Positions 8,358-17,274 of a DNA stretch of 64,000 bases are shown here, piece after piece. The notes beneath the pieces were generated by a model. That model did no database searches. It was not told the origin of the DNA and saw only the letters and a list, made by a program, of their open reading frames with translations. This DNA is from Microbacterium saccharophilum. Its GTDB lineage: Bacteria > Actinomycetota > Actinomycetes > Actinomycetales > Microbacteriaceae. The DNA lies in the NCBI RefSeq assembly GCF_007992455.1, contig NZ_BKAH01000003.1, forward strand, positions 1 through 64,000, written 5' to 3'. Every line of letters begins with the position of its first letter. Positions within the stretch are counted from its first letter, which is position 1. The translations under genes were made by a program, and so were the position numbers.

Positions 8358-9415
8358 GCGAGATCGCCGCCCTCGACGCGCGCCTGATCCGCGTGCCGCT
8401 CCGGCGGCCGTGGGGCGCCGACGTGCAGAGCGTCGGGGTGATCGCGACGCACGTCGTGCGCACCGACGGAGCGGAGGGCTGGGGGTTCTCCTGGACGCCG
8501 CAGATCGGCGCGGAAGCCGTCCTCGCGCTCCTGCAGCACGACATCGCGTCGTTCGCGGCCGGGCAGTCGGCCGATCCGTCGGCCGTGTGGCGCGCGGCGT
8601 GGGAGCACCTGCACGAAGCCGGCGGCGGGGGGATCACGACGATCGCGCTGGCCGGGCTCGACCTGGCGCTGTGGGATGCCGCGGCCCGCGCCGCGGACCT
8701 GCCGGTCTCGCACCTGCTCGGCCGACGCCGCGACAGCGTGCGTGCGTACGGCAGCGGCGTCAACCTGCATTACCCGCTCGAGGAGCTCGTCGCCCAGGTG
8801 CGCCGGTGGGTCGAGGCCGGTTTCGACGCCGTCAAGGTCAAGGTCGGCAAGCCCGATCTCGCCGAGGACGTCGACCGGCTCGCGGCCGTGCGCGAGGTGC
8901 TCGGCCCCGACCGCGACCTCATGATCGACGCCAACCAGCGGTGGGACCTCGCGCGCGCGACCGCGAGCCTCGAGGAGCTGTCCCGGTTCGCCCCCGCATG
9001 GATCGAGGAGCCGCTGCGCGCCGACGACCTCGCCGGGCACGCCGAGCTCGCCCGGCGCACCGGCATCCCGATCGCCCTCGGCGAGAACCTGCACACGGAG
9101 TACCGGTTCGCGGAGTTCCTCCGCGCCGGAGCCGCGCACATCGTCCAGCCCAACATCGTGCGGGTCGGCGGCATCACCCCGTTCCTGCGCATCGCGGCGA
9201 TCGCCGCCGACGCCGGAGCCGCCGTGCACCCGCACCTGCTGCCGGAACTGTCCGGCCAGCTCGCACTGACCCTCCCGCAGGAGGTGCTCGTCGAGGACGT
9301 CGAGGATGCCGGCTTCGGCGACCTCGGTGCGCTCGACGGCCCGTCACCGGTCCGCATCGCCGCCGGCCGTCTCACCGAGACGACGCACGTCGGGCTCGGC
9401 CTCCGCTTCGCCTGA
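8354..9415 (+). CDS. Enolase superfamily dehydratase (mandelate racemase/muconate lactonizing type)
   Basis: A 353-residue enolase-superfamily enzyme with GTG start in a four-base overlap. Visible residues are the KxK pair in AVKVKVG (near 162), and metal ligands in MIDANQRW, WIEEPL and ALGENLH. The general-base His is in VHPHLLPE. The Asp that normally partners that His is Asn here (QPNIVRVGGIT). Context suggests dehydration of glucarate or galactarate to 5-keto-4-deoxyglucarate, the substrate of the preceding KdgD. The exact sugar acid, and whether the Asn change alters chemistry, cannot be read from sequence. Confidence 0.82.
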   Translation: MSEIAALDARLIRVPLRRPWGADVQSVGVIATHVVRTDGAEGWGFSWTPQIGAEAVLALLQHDIASFAAGQSADPSAVWRAAWEHLHEAGGGGITTIALAGLDLALWDAAARAADLPVSHLLGRRRDSVRAYGSGVNLHYPLEELVAQVRRWVEAGFDAVKVKVGKPDLAEDVDRLAAVREVLGPDRDLMIDANQRWDLARATASLEELSRFAPAWIEEPLRADDLAGHAELARRTGIPIALGENLHTEYRFAEFLRAGAAHIVQPNIVRVGGITPFLRIAAIAADAGAAVHPHLLPELSGQLALTLPQEVLVEDVEDAGFGDLGALDGPSPVRIAAGRLTETTHVGLGLRFA

Positions 9416-9442
9416 CACGAGATCCCCCGGAAAGGACCCGCG

Positions 9443-10903
9443 ATGAGCACCAGCACCGCAGACCTCGAGCAGATCGTCGCCGCCGCGAGGGCCGCCGCGC
9501 CCGTGTGGCGGACGTCCACCCAGGCCGTTCGGGCCGGCTGGCTGCGCGCCCTCGCCGACGCCCTCGACGCCCACGCCGACGAACTCGTCCCCCTCGCCGA
9601 CCGGGAGACCCGGCTCGGCGAGGCACGACTGCGCGGCGAGGTCGGCCGCACGACGGGACAGCTGCGCCTCTTCGCGACCGTCGTCGAGGAAGGCTCATAC
9701 CTCGAGCTCACGGTCGACGACGCCGACTCCGCCGCCACACCGCCGCGGCCCGAACTGCGGCGCCTCCTCGTCGGGGTCGGTCCGGTCGCCGTCTTCTCGG
9801 CCTCGAACTTCCCGTTCGCCTTCTCGGTGTGCGGCGGCGACACCGCGTCCGCGCTCGCGGCCGGCAATCCCGTCATCGTGAAGGCCCACTCCGGGCATCC
9901 CGAGCTGTCCCGCCGCACTGCGCAGATCGCAGCCGGAGCCCTCGAGGCCGCGGGCGCCCCGGCCGGTTCCCTCGCGCTCATCGAGGGCCGCGAGGCCGGC
10001 AACGCCCTCGTTCAGCATCCGGTGATCCAGGCGGCCGGGTTCACCGGGTCGCTCAGCGGCGGGCGGGCGCTGTTCGACCTCGCGTCGGGGCGCGCCGATC
10101 CCATCCCGTTCTACGGCGAGCTGGGCAGCGTCAACCCGGTCGTGCTGACCCGCGCCGCCGTCGCGGCGCGCGGCGCCGCGCTCGCCACGGGGCTCGCCGG
10201 GTCGTTCACGCTCGGCGTCGGGCAGTTCTGCACGAAGCCCGGTGTCGTGTTCGTGCCGCGCGGCGCGGGCTTCGAGGACGCCGTCGCGGCGGCGACGGCG
10301 GGGACCACGGGCGGTCGGCTGCTCACCGACCGCATCACGGCCGCCTTCCCCGAGGGGGTCGACCGCCTCGCCGCCGACCCCGCCGTGGAGATCGTCGCCC
10401 GCGGCGCGGAGACCGCCGACGGAGCTCGCCCCCTCGTGCTCGCGACCGATACGACCGCCGTCGTCGCGCGCGCCGAGCTCCTGCTGGAGGAGGTGTTCGG
10501 CCCCGTGACGCTCCTCGTCCAGTACGACACCGACGACGAGCTGCACGACGCGCTCCGCGCCGTGCCCGGCAGCCTCACCGCGACGCTGCACGCCGAGGAC
10601 GGCGACCAGGTCACCGAGACGCTCGAACTGCTGCAGGCCCGCGCCGGCCGCGTGCTGTTCGCGGGCTGGCCGACCGGCGTCGCGGTGACCTGGTCGCAGC
10701 AGCACGGCGGCCCGTGGCCGGCCACGACGTCGCTGCACACGTCGGTCGGGGCGACCGCGATCCGGCGATTCCTGCGGCCCGTCGCCTACCAGGACGCCCC
10801 GGAGCGCCTGCTGCCCGATGTGCTCCGCGACGGGGTGCTCGCGCGCCTGCCGCACCGGCGGAACGGCGTGCTGACCCTGCCGCCCGGACCTGTGGCATCC
10901 TGA
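9443..10903 (+). CDS. Aldehyde dehydrogenase, probable 2-oxoglutarate semialdehyde dehydrogenase
   Basis: A 486-residue aldehyde dehydrogenase. It has the catalytic Cys263 in GQFCTKPG, Glu226 in GELGSVNP, and the cofactor loop FTGSLSGG. The form with ELGSVNP and FxGQFCTxPG is typical of NADP-dependent ketoglutarate-semialdehyde dehydrogenases (EC 1.2.1.26), which complete the aldarate route by making 2-oxoglutarate for the TCA cycle. GGAAAGG precedes ATG 9443. It is the last step of the operon begun at 5201, 27 bp after the dehydratase. Confidence 0.87.
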   Translation: MSTSTADLEQIVAAARAAAPVWRTSTQAVRAGWLRALADALDAHADELVPLADRETRLGEARLRGEVGRTTGQLRLFATVVEEGSYLELTVDDADSAATPPRPELRRLLVGVGPVAVFSASNFPFAFSVCGGDTASALAAGNPVIVKAHSGHPELSRRTAQIAAGALEAAGAPAGSLALIEGREAGNALVQHPVIQAAGFTGSLSGGRALFDLASGRADPIPFYGELGSVNPVVLTRAAVAARGAALATGLAGSFTLGVGQFCTKPGVVFVPRGAGFEDAVAAATAGTTGGRLLTDRITAAFPEGVDRLAADPAVEIVARGAETADGARPLVLATDTTAVVARAELLLEEVFGPVTLLVQYDTDDELHDALRAVPGSLTATLHAEDGDQVTETLELLQARAGRVLFAGWPTGVAVTWSQQHGGPWPATTSLHTSVGATAIRRFLRPVAYQDAPERLLPDVLRDGVLARLPHRRNGVLTLPPGPVAS

Positions 10904-10922
10904 GCACTGGCATCCTGATCCG

Positions 10923-11891
10923 ATGACCTTCTCCACCGCCTTCGACCTCGTCCGCCGGCACGTCGCGGACGACCGGCTGCCGACCGCCGTCCTCGGCGTC
11001 GCCAGCGCCGACGGCACGGTCGCGCTGGAGGCCTTCGGCCCGGCGTCCGCCGAGGACCGGTATCCGCTCTTCTCCATCACCAAGCCGCTCCTCGGCATCG
11101 CCGCCGCCCGCGCGATCGCCCGTGGCCAGCTGACGCCGGAGACCCCGCTCACCACCGCGCTGCCGGAGTTCGGCGCGCGACGCGACGACGTCGTGCGGCT
11201 CCGGCACCTCGCGAGCCACACCTCGGGCATCGCGGAACCGCCCCTCGACACGGCGGTTCCGCTGCGGACGGAGCTGCTCAGCCGCGGGCGCGACTTCGTC
11301 GCGGGCACCGCCTCGCGCTACTCGACGCTCGCATTCGAGGGCATCGCGGCGCTCGTCGAGCACGCCACGGGGCGGGCATGGGATGCCGAGGTGTCCGCCT
11401 GGGCCGCCGAGATCGGCGCAGACGGCCTGAGTCTCGACCACAGCGACGCGCACCTCATCGCCGACGCGGCAGCGGCCGGACTCGACATGGCGCGGTTCGC
11501 GGCGCTGCGCAACCCCGGCGCCGGCCTCGCCGGGCGGGCCGACGACCTGCTCCGGCTCGGCTCGGCGCTGCTGCGGATCGGCGGCGGCGAGCGCGGCGGC
11601 ATCCTCTCGCCCGCCACCCTCGCGATGATGCTGCGTCCTCTCACCGGCGCCATCCCGCGCCTGGAGCCGTACCCGGCCGAACGCGGCCAGGACTGGGGGT
11701 TCACCTGGAACCTGCGCTCCCGTGCCCCCGGACTCATCGACCGCGACGTGTACGGCCACGGCGGGTGGGCGGGCACGCAGTTCTGGGTGCACCCGACCGC
11801 CGGGGTGGCCTGGGTGCTGCTGACCAACCGGGCCGACCACGCCTCCGTCGACGCGGACGCCATCGACAACGCGATCATCGGAGCGCTGTGA
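10923..11891 (+). CDS. Serine hydrolase, beta-lactamase/class C penicillin-binding fold
   Basis: A 322-residue protein of the EstB/class C beta-lactamase fold. It has the nucleophile motif SITK at residues 51-54, a YST block (near 125) in place of YxN, and a C-terminal GHGGWAGTQFW that takes the place of the KTG/HxG motif. There is no signal peptide, so it is more likely an intracellular esterase than a lactamase. It begins 19 bp after the semialdehyde dehydrogenase and overlaps the next glycosidase by one base, so it is probably part of the same pectin operon and may deacylate sugar fragments. Confidence 0.82.
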   Translation: MTFSTAFDLVRRHVADDRLPTAVLGVASADGTVALEAFGPASAEDRYPLFSITKPLLGIAAARAIARGQLTPETPLTTALPEFGARRDDVVRLRHLASHTSGIAEPPLDTAVPLRTELLSRGRDFVAGTASRYSTLAFEGIAALVEHATGRAWDAEVSAWAAEIGADGLSLDHSDAHLIADAAAAGLDMARFAALRNPGAGLAGRADDLLRLGSALLRIGGGERGGILSPATLAMMLRPLTGAIPRLEPYPAERGQDWGFTWNLRSRAPGLIDRDVYGHGGWAGTQFWVHPTAGVAWVLLTNRADHASVDADAIDNAIIGAL

Positions 11892-14122
11892 TGCGGACCG
11901 TGCACCACCGCGGATGGGCTGGGCCGCCCGCTCCGACACCGCTACCCGCACCGGCCGAGGCGGCGCGGGGACTCGCGGTCACCGATCGCGCCGTCCTCCG
12001 CGACGGGGTGCCGTGGGTGCCGGTCTCCGGCGAGATCCATTACAGCCGGCTTCCCCGCGCCCGATGGCGCGAGCGGTTGCGTCAGCTGCGCGCCGGCGGC
12101 GTGAGCGTCGCCTCGACCTACGTCTTCTGGCTGCACCATTCCCCCGCCCCGGGCGTCGCACGGCTCGACGGGAACCTCGACGTCGGCGCTTTCCTGGACG
12201 AGTGTGCGGATGCCGGCCTCGAGGTCGCCCTGCGGATCGGACCGTGGGTGCACGGCGAGGCGCGCAACGGGGGCTTCCCGGACTGGGTCCAGAACCTCGA
12301 TGTGCGTCATCGCTCCGACGATCCGCGGTACCTCGACCTCGTCCGCGAGTGGTTCGGGCAGCTCGCCGACGCGCTGGGCGGCCGCGCGCAGCCGGGCGGG
12401 CCCGTCATCGCGGTGCAGCTGGAGAACGAGCTGTACGACCGGCCGGAGCACCTCCGCACGCTCAAGCGCCTCGCCCGCGAGGCCGGGATCGCCGCGCCGC
12501 TGTGGACGGCGACCGCGTGGGGCGGCGCGCAGCTGCCGGCCGGCGAGGTGCTGCCGCTGTTCGGCGGGTACGCCGACGGGTTCTGGGTCGACCCCGGCGA
12601 GCCGTGGCATCCGACGTTCCGCGCCCACTTCTTCCCGTCCCACGACTGGGACGACCCGGGCGTGGGAGCCGATGTCCGCGACGCGCAGGGGTTCGCGGCG
12701 GCGAGCGCGACCGCCGATCTGCACGGCTTCCCGCCGGCGACCTGCGAGCTCGGCAGCGGCATGGCCACCGCCTACCACCGCCGCCCCGTGCTGACCGGGC
12801 GCGACATCGCGGCGCTCGCGCACGTGAAGATCGGCAACGGCTCCGCGTGGCAGGGGTACTTCATGTACGGCGGTGGCCGCAACCCGGGCCCGGGGATGCA
12901 GGAGACGCAGGCCACCGGCTACCCCAACGACATGCCCGAGCTCGGCTATGACTTCCACGCGCCGATCGGGCAGTCCGGAGACCCGGCCGACGCGTACCCG
13001 CTGCTGCGGGACCAGCACTCGTTCCTCGCCGCGTTCGGACATCTGCTCGGCGGGATGACCTCGTCCCTGCCCGACGATCCGCCGACGGGCCTCGATGACC
13101 GGACGACCCTGCGGTGGGCGCTGCGCTGCGACGGCGACGCCGGGTTCGTCGTCATCTCGCACCATCAGCCGCACGAGCCCGTCGCGGACGCGCTCGGCGT
13201 GCAGCTGCGGATCGTGACGGATGCCGGGACGACGGTGCTGCCCTCGCGTCCCGTCGACATCCCGGCCGGCACCCTGGCGCGATGGCCCGTGGGCCTCACG
13301 CTCGGCGGCTCGCGCCTGGACTGGGCGACGGCCTCCGCCGTGACGCTGCTGCCCGGCGGCGTGCCGACCCTCGTCCTCGTCGCGGACGCCGGCATCCCCG
13401 TCGAGGTGGCGGTGGACGGGGCCGTGATGGACGTCATCCCCGGGGTCGAACCGGTGCGGGTGGGCGGATTCGATCTTCTCGTCCTGCCGGCCGGCGAGCA
13501 CCCGTGGGTGCCGGACCTGCCGTCCGGCCGGCGGCGCCTGCTCCTCAGCGAGGCGGAACTCGCGTGGGGCGGCGACGGGACGGTGCACGCGCGGCCGGGC
13601 GGCGCCGGCGTGCGAGAGTACGACCCGCCGTCACGCGCATGGCGGCGGATCGACGCCGGTGCGGGCGGCATCCTCGGACGGACCGTGACGGTCGAGCCGG
13701 TGCAGGATGCGGTGCCGGGACCGGCCGACTACGGGTTCGCGGAGCGGCGGCACAGCGCCCCCGACGCCGAGACGTTCGACGCGCACGCCGCCGTGTTCGC
13801 GCTGACCGTGCCGCCCGAGGCGTTCGACGGCGACGCGGTCCTGGACATCGACTGGGCGGGCGACGTCGGTCAGCTGCGGTGCGACGGCATCCCCGTCGAC
13901 GACCGGTTCTGGGACGGCACGCGGTGGAGCGTTGCGCTGAGCGACGCCGGCATCGAACCGGATGCGGAGCTCACGCTGCACGTGCTGCCCCTGGCCCCGG
14001 AGACGACGATCGCGCTCCCCGCCGGCGCCGCCGCCCGCCTCTCGACCGCGAGCGCTCCGCTCGCGTCGGTGGACGCCGTCACGGTGCGCTCGCGCGGCGA
14101 CTGGACCGAGGTGCCCGCGTGA
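11891..14122 (+). CDS. Glycoside hydrolase family 35-like beta-galactosidase
   Basis: A 743-residue glycosidase. The GH35 N-terminal block VSGEIHYSRLPRARW and the YVFWLHH strand are clear. The acid/base is probably Glu180 in LENELYD and the nucleophile Glu286 in CELGSG. The barrel is followed by long beta-rich C-terminal domains. There is no signal peptide, so it should act on imported oligosaccharides, releasing terminal galactose (or arabinose) from pectin side chains. ATG 11891 shares its first base with the stop of the preceding hydrolase, and its end overlaps the next esterase by four bases. Confidence 0.88.
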   Translation: MRTVHHRGWAGPPAPTPLPAPAEAARGLAVTDRAVLRDGVPWVPVSGEIHYSRLPRARWRERLRQLRAGGVSVASTYVFWLHHSPAPGVARLDGNLDVGAFLDECADAGLEVALRIGPWVHGEARNGGFPDWVQNLDVRHRSDDPRYLDLVREWFGQLADALGGRAQPGGPVIAVQLENELYDRPEHLRTLKRLAREAGIAAPLWTATAWGGAQLPAGEVLPLFGGYADGFWVDPGEPWHPTFRAHFFPSHDWDDPGVGADVRDAQGFAAASATADLHGFPPATCELGSGMATAYHRRPVLTGRDIAALAHVKIGNGSAWQGYFMYGGGRNPGPGMQETQATGYPNDMPELGYDFHAPIGQSGDPADAYPLLRDQHSFLAAFGHLLGGMTSSLPDDPPTGLDDRTTLRWALRCDGDAGFVVISHHQPHEPVADALGVQLRIVTDAGTTVLPSRPVDIPAGTLARWPVGLTLGGSRLDWATASAVTLLPGGVPTLVLVADAGIPVEVAVDGAVMDVIPGVEPVRVGGFDLLVLPAGEHPWVPDLPSGRRRLLLSEAELAWGGDGTVHARPGGAGVREYDPPSRAWRRIDAGAGGILGRTVTVEPVQDAVPGPADYGFAERRHSAPDAETFDAHAAVFALTVPPEAFDGDAVLDIDWAGDVGQLRCDGIPVDDRFWDGTRWSVALSDAGIEPDAELTLHVLPLAPETTIALPAGAAARLSTASAPLASVDAVTVRSRGDWTEVPA

Positions 14123-14907
14123 GCGCGCCGTACACCGCGGCCGACGGGCTCGTGCGGGTGTACCCGGCATCCCCAGGCGACGGCAGCGGACTGCTCTGGA
14201 TGCACGGCGGCGGCTTCGCGGCCGGCGACCTCGACATGCCGGAGGCCGATCATGTCGCACGGACCCTCGCCGCCGGCGGCACGACGGTCGTGAGCGTCGA
14301 CTACCGGCTGGTGGGCGAGGGATGCCGGTACCCGGCGCCGTCCGACGACGTCCTCGCCGCGTGGGACTGGATGCTCGCGCGGCGGTCCGCCCTGGGGATC
14401 ACGCGGACGGCGATCGGCGGGGCGAGCGCCGGCGGCAACCTCGCCGCGGGCGCGGTGCTGCGGATGCTGGCGGACGGCGCCGGGGAACTCCCCGACCTCG
14501 TGCTGCTCGCGTATCCGACGCTGCTCGCGGTGCAGCCGGCCCCCGGGCGGGAACTGCGGGCCGCGCTCGACGCCGCCCCGGACGCCGATCGCTTCGGACC
14601 GGACGCCGTCCGCGGCATGTACGAGCGGTTACTCGGCGGCCCCGTCGACGGTGCTCCGGTGCCGGCGGTGCCCGGGACGGCGCGCCCGGCGCAGCTCGCC
14701 GGTCATCCGCCGACGCTCATGGTCAACGGCGAGGTCGACGAACTCCGGGTCTCCGGCGAGGTGTACGCCGCGGCGCTCCGCGCCGCGGGCTGCGACATCG
14801 AGGTCGTCACGGAGACCGGGACGCAGCACGGCCACCTGAACCGGCCGCACGAGCCGGCGGCATCCGTCACCCTCGCGCGCTTCGCGCGGCGACTCGCCGG
14901 CGCGTAG
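14119..14907 (+). CDS. Alpha/beta hydrolase fold-3 esterase
   Basis: A 262-residue esterase of the hormone-sensitive-lipase group. The oxyanion motif HGGG (near residue 28), the nucleophile elbow GGASAGGN and the C-terminal GTQHGHLN (catalytic His) are present. The Asp is likely in NGEVDEL. It closes the pectin operon, with its GTG start in a four-base overlap with the glycosidase. Deacylation of sugar fragments is a reasonable guess; the true substrate is unknown. Confidence 0.85.
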   Translation: MSAPYTAADGLVRVYPASPGDGSGLLWMHGGGFAAGDLDMPEADHVARTLAAGGTTVVSVDYRLVGEGCRYPAPSDDVLAAWDWMLARRSALGITRTAIGGASAGGNLAAGAVLRMLADGAGELPDLVLLAYPTLLAVQPAPGRELRAALDAAPDADRFGPDAVRGMYERLLGGPVDGAPVPAVPGTARPAQLAGHPPTLMVNGEVDELRVSGEVYAAALRAAGCDIEVVTETGTQHGHLNRPHEPAASVTLARFARRLAGA

Positions 14908-14961
14908 CCGCCGCCCGCACCCGAGCGGGGGCGTGGCCCGGCGTGGCCCGGTGCGCTAGCA

Positions 14962-14975
14962 TGTTGACGTAAACA
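14962..14975. promoter_or_regulatory. GalR-type operator upstream of galE
   Basis: TGTTGACGTAAACA, a near-palindrome centred on ACGT, overlaps the end of a -10-like TAGCAT (14957-14962) 22 bases before galE. Two copies of the same motif stand before galT (17,231 and 17,261), so galE and galTK probably share the LacI repressor encoded between them. Confidence 0.75.
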
Positions 14976-14997
14976 CAGATCGTTCGACGGGAGCGCA

Positions 14998-15975
14998 ATG
15001 AGCTGGCTGGTCACCGGTGGTGCCGGATACATCGGGGCGCACGTCGTCCGTGCCCTCGCCGCGGCGGGCATCGAGCCCGTCGTCATCGACGATCTCTCCA
15101 GCGGCCACGCCGCCTTCGTGCCCGAGGGTGTGCCCTTCGCGCAGGGGACGATCCTCGACGAGGCCTTCGTCACCCGGACGCTCCGCGAGCACGCCGTCGA
15201 GGGCGTCATCCACGTCGCCGGCTTCAAGTACGCGGGCGTCTCCGTCACGCGCCCGCTGCACACGTACGCGCAGAACGTCGAGGGCACGCGCGCCGTGCTC
15301 GCCGCGATGGCGGATGCCGGCGTGCCGAACATCGTCTTCTCCTCCAGCGCCGCCGTCTACGGCACGCCGGACGTGCCGCTCGTGACCGAGGACCTGCCCA
15401 AGCGCCCCGCATCCCCCTACGGCGAATCCAAGCTCATCGGGGAATGGCTCCTGCGCGACCAGGCCGTCGCCACGGCCGCGGACGACCGCCCCCTGCGGCA
15501 CACATCGCTGCGCTACTTCAACGTCGTCGGCTCGGGGGACCCGAGCGTCTACGACACGAGCCCGCACAACCTCTTCCCCATCGTGTTCGAGAAGCTGCTG
15601 GCCGGCGAGACCCCGCAGATCAACGGCGCCGACTACGACACCCCGGACGGCACGAACGTCCGCGACTACGTCCACGTCGCCGACATCGCCGCGGCTCACG
15701 TCGTCGCGGCGCAGCGCCTGATGGCGGGCGAACCCGTCGAGGCCGCGTACAACCTCGGCTCCCGCAACGGCCTGTCCGTGCGCGAGATCATGGATGCCAT
15801 GGCCCGCGTCACCGGGATCGACTTCACTCCGGTGATCGCGGCCCGTCGCCCCGGCGACCCGGACCGCATCGTCGCAACGGGCGAGCTCGCGGCCCGCGAC
15901 CTGGACTGGCAGAACCGGTACACCGTCGACGAGATGGTCCGCTCGGGCTGGGACGCGCGCCGCAACGCCGGCTGA
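14998..15975 (+). CDS. galE: UDP-glucose 4-epimerase
   Basis: A 325-residue extended SDR that interconverts UDP-galactose and UDP-glucose in the Leloir pathway. It shows the NAD motif TGGAGYIG at residues 6-13, the SSSAAVYG strand with the catalytic Ser/Thr region, the active-site YGESK near 141-145, and RYFNVVG and RDYVHVAD blocks specific to GalE. GGGAG lies before ATG 14998. It is transcribed from its own promoter with a Gal-type operator and is separated from galTK by the regulator gene. The length is typical. Confidence 0.95.
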   Translation: MSWLVTGGAGYIGAHVVRALAAAGIEPVVIDDLSSGHAAFVPEGVPFAQGTILDEAFVTRTLREHAVEGVIHVAGFKYAGVSVTRPLHTYAQNVEGTRAVLAAMADAGVPNIVFSSSAAVYGTPDVPLVTEDLPKRPASPYGESKLIGEWLLRDQAVATAADDRPLRHTSLRYFNVVGSGDPSVYDTSPHNLFPIVFEKLLAGETPQINGADYDTPDGTNVRDYVHVADIAAAHVVAAQRLMAGEPVEAAYNLGSRNGLSVREIMDAMARVTGIDFTPVIAARRPGDPDRIVATGELAARDLDWQNRYTVDEMVRSGWDARRNAG

Positions 15976-16101
15976 GGCCAGCCGCGCGGCGGCGCCGTGC
16001 TCGCGCGCGGCCCCCGGTGACGGGGTCGGGCCAGCTACGCGACCGAACGGCGGAGATCGTCGCCTCGGCGCACCGAGCGCCTGCAAGGGTGAGCCGTCCC
16101 G

Positions 16102-16184
16102 GCACGGAATCCGCCGTTGGGTATCCGGACGATGCACGGAATCCGCCGTTGGGTCCGATCGGCGCACGGAATCCGCCGCCGGGC
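16102..16184. repeat. Three tandem copies of a 21-bp gene-end repeat
   Basis: The spacer 15,976-16,208 between convergent galE and the LacI gene contains GCACGGAATCCGCCGTTGGG (plus T) at 16,102 and 16,134, with a third diverged copy (CCGCCGGG) at 16,164. Spacing is 32 and 30 bp. No gene or clear terminator hairpin is seen in the rest of the spacer. Confidence 0.8.
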
Positions 16185-16208
16185 ACCCGGATCGACGCGG
16201 CGCTCGGC

Positions 16209-17192
16209 TCAGACCGGCGGCGGCGCCGTGCTCGCGCGCTCGACGAGTACGGGCGTGAGCGCGAGAGGCTCGCCGCGGCCCCCGCCGATCGCGCCCACGA
16301 GCGCGGCGACGGCGGCGGCGCCGAGGGCGTCGAAGTCCTGACGCACCGTCGTCAGGGGCGGCAGATACTGGGCCGCGTCGGCGACGTCGTCGAAGCCGAC
16401 GACGCTGACCTCGCCGGGTACGTGCCGGCCGGTGTCGGCGAGCGCGCGCAGCGCCCCGAGTGCCATCTGATCGTTGGCCGCGAAGAGCGCCGTCGCGTCG
16501 GCGGGCAGCGCGGCGGTGACAGCGTGACCGGATGCCGACGACCAGTCGCCGCGCAGCGGCTCCGGGGCCGCGATCCCGGCCGCGGCCAGCGCGTCGCGCC
16601 AGCCGCGCTCGCGCTCGGCGGCGGCGAACGAGCCGGCGGGGCCGGCGAGGTGGTGCACCGCGGCGTGCCCGAGTGCCAGCAGGTGCGCGGTCGCGGCGCG
16701 CGCGCCGGCGGCGTGGTCGGTCTGCACGACGACGTATCGGTCGTCCGGCGGGGAATCGACGACGACGAGGGCCAGGGAGCGCGGCACCTCGACGCCGCGG
16801 GCCAGCGCTGTCGCCTCATTGAGCACGATCGCCCCGTCGACGCCCTGCTCGTGGAGACGGGCGAAGCCCTGGGCGACGGCATCCCGACCCGATGCCGTCA
16901 CGACGGTGAGCGCAAAGCCGCGTTCGGCGGCGGCAGCGGCGATGGCCTGCAGCATCCGCGAGTTGCCGACCGTGGCGAGGGTCGAGACGACGAGCCCGAT
17001 CGTGTCGGTGCGGCCCGTGCGCAGCGCGCGCGCCGCGCGGTGCGGACGGTAGTCGAGCTCGACCATGGCGCGTTCCACGCGCCGCCTCGTCGCGGGGTCG
17101 ACGCGCGGGCTGCCGTTCACGACGCGCGAGACGGTCTGTCCGGAGACGCCGGCGATCGCGGCGACATCCGCCATCGACACGCGTCGCTCCAC
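16209..17192 (-). CDS. galR: LacI family repressor of the galactose genes
   Basis: A 327-residue regulator with the helix-turn-helix MADVAAIAGVSGQTVSRVVN (residues 7-26) and an effector domain ending VVGFDDVADAAQYLPP. A strong AAGGAGG sits five bases before GTG 17192; ATG 17174 in frame is the other option. It lies between galE and galTK, and each flank carries the same TGTTGACG...ACA operator, so it very likely represses the Leloir genes until galactose is present. The gene symbol is assigned by context. Confidence 0.88.
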   Translation of the reverse strand: MERRVSMADVAAIAGVSGQTVSRVVNGSPRVDPATRRRVERAMVELDYRPHRAARALRTGRTDTIGLVVSTLATVGNSRMLQAIAAAAAERGFALTVVTASGRDAVAQGFARLHEQGVDGAIVLNEATALARGVEVPRSLALVVVDSPPDDRYVVVQTDHAAGARAATAHLLALGHAAVHHLAGPAGSFAAAERERGWRDALAAAGIAAPEPLRGDWSSASGHAVTAALPADATALFAANDQMALGALRALADTGRHVPGEVSVVGFDDVADAAQYLPPLTTVRQDFDALGAAAVAALVGAIGGGRGEPLALTPVLVERASTAPPPV

Positions 17193-17230
17193 GACTCCTC
17201 CTTGCCCGCCCGGCCATCCGGATCGGCCGA

Positions 17231-17274
17231 TGTTGACGATAACATAGCAGTGGAGTACCGTGTTGACGTGAACA
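17231..17274 (+). promoter_or_regulatory. galTK promoter with two operators
   Basis: TGTTGACGATAACA (17,231-17,244) and TGTTGACGTGAACA (17,261-17,274) are 30 bp apart, about three helical turns. The first contains a -35-like TTGACG (17,233-17,238), followed after 17 bp by a -10-like TACCGT (17,256-17,261). Transcription would start near 17,268, which is the galT GTG. The second operator therefore covers both the transcription start and the start codon. Confidence 0.75.

Noticed and set aside
10923..11891. Antibiotic-resistance beta-lactamase
   Set aside because: It has the SxxK fold but no signal peptide, lacks the classical KTG, and sits in a carbohydrate operon, so an esterase is more likely.
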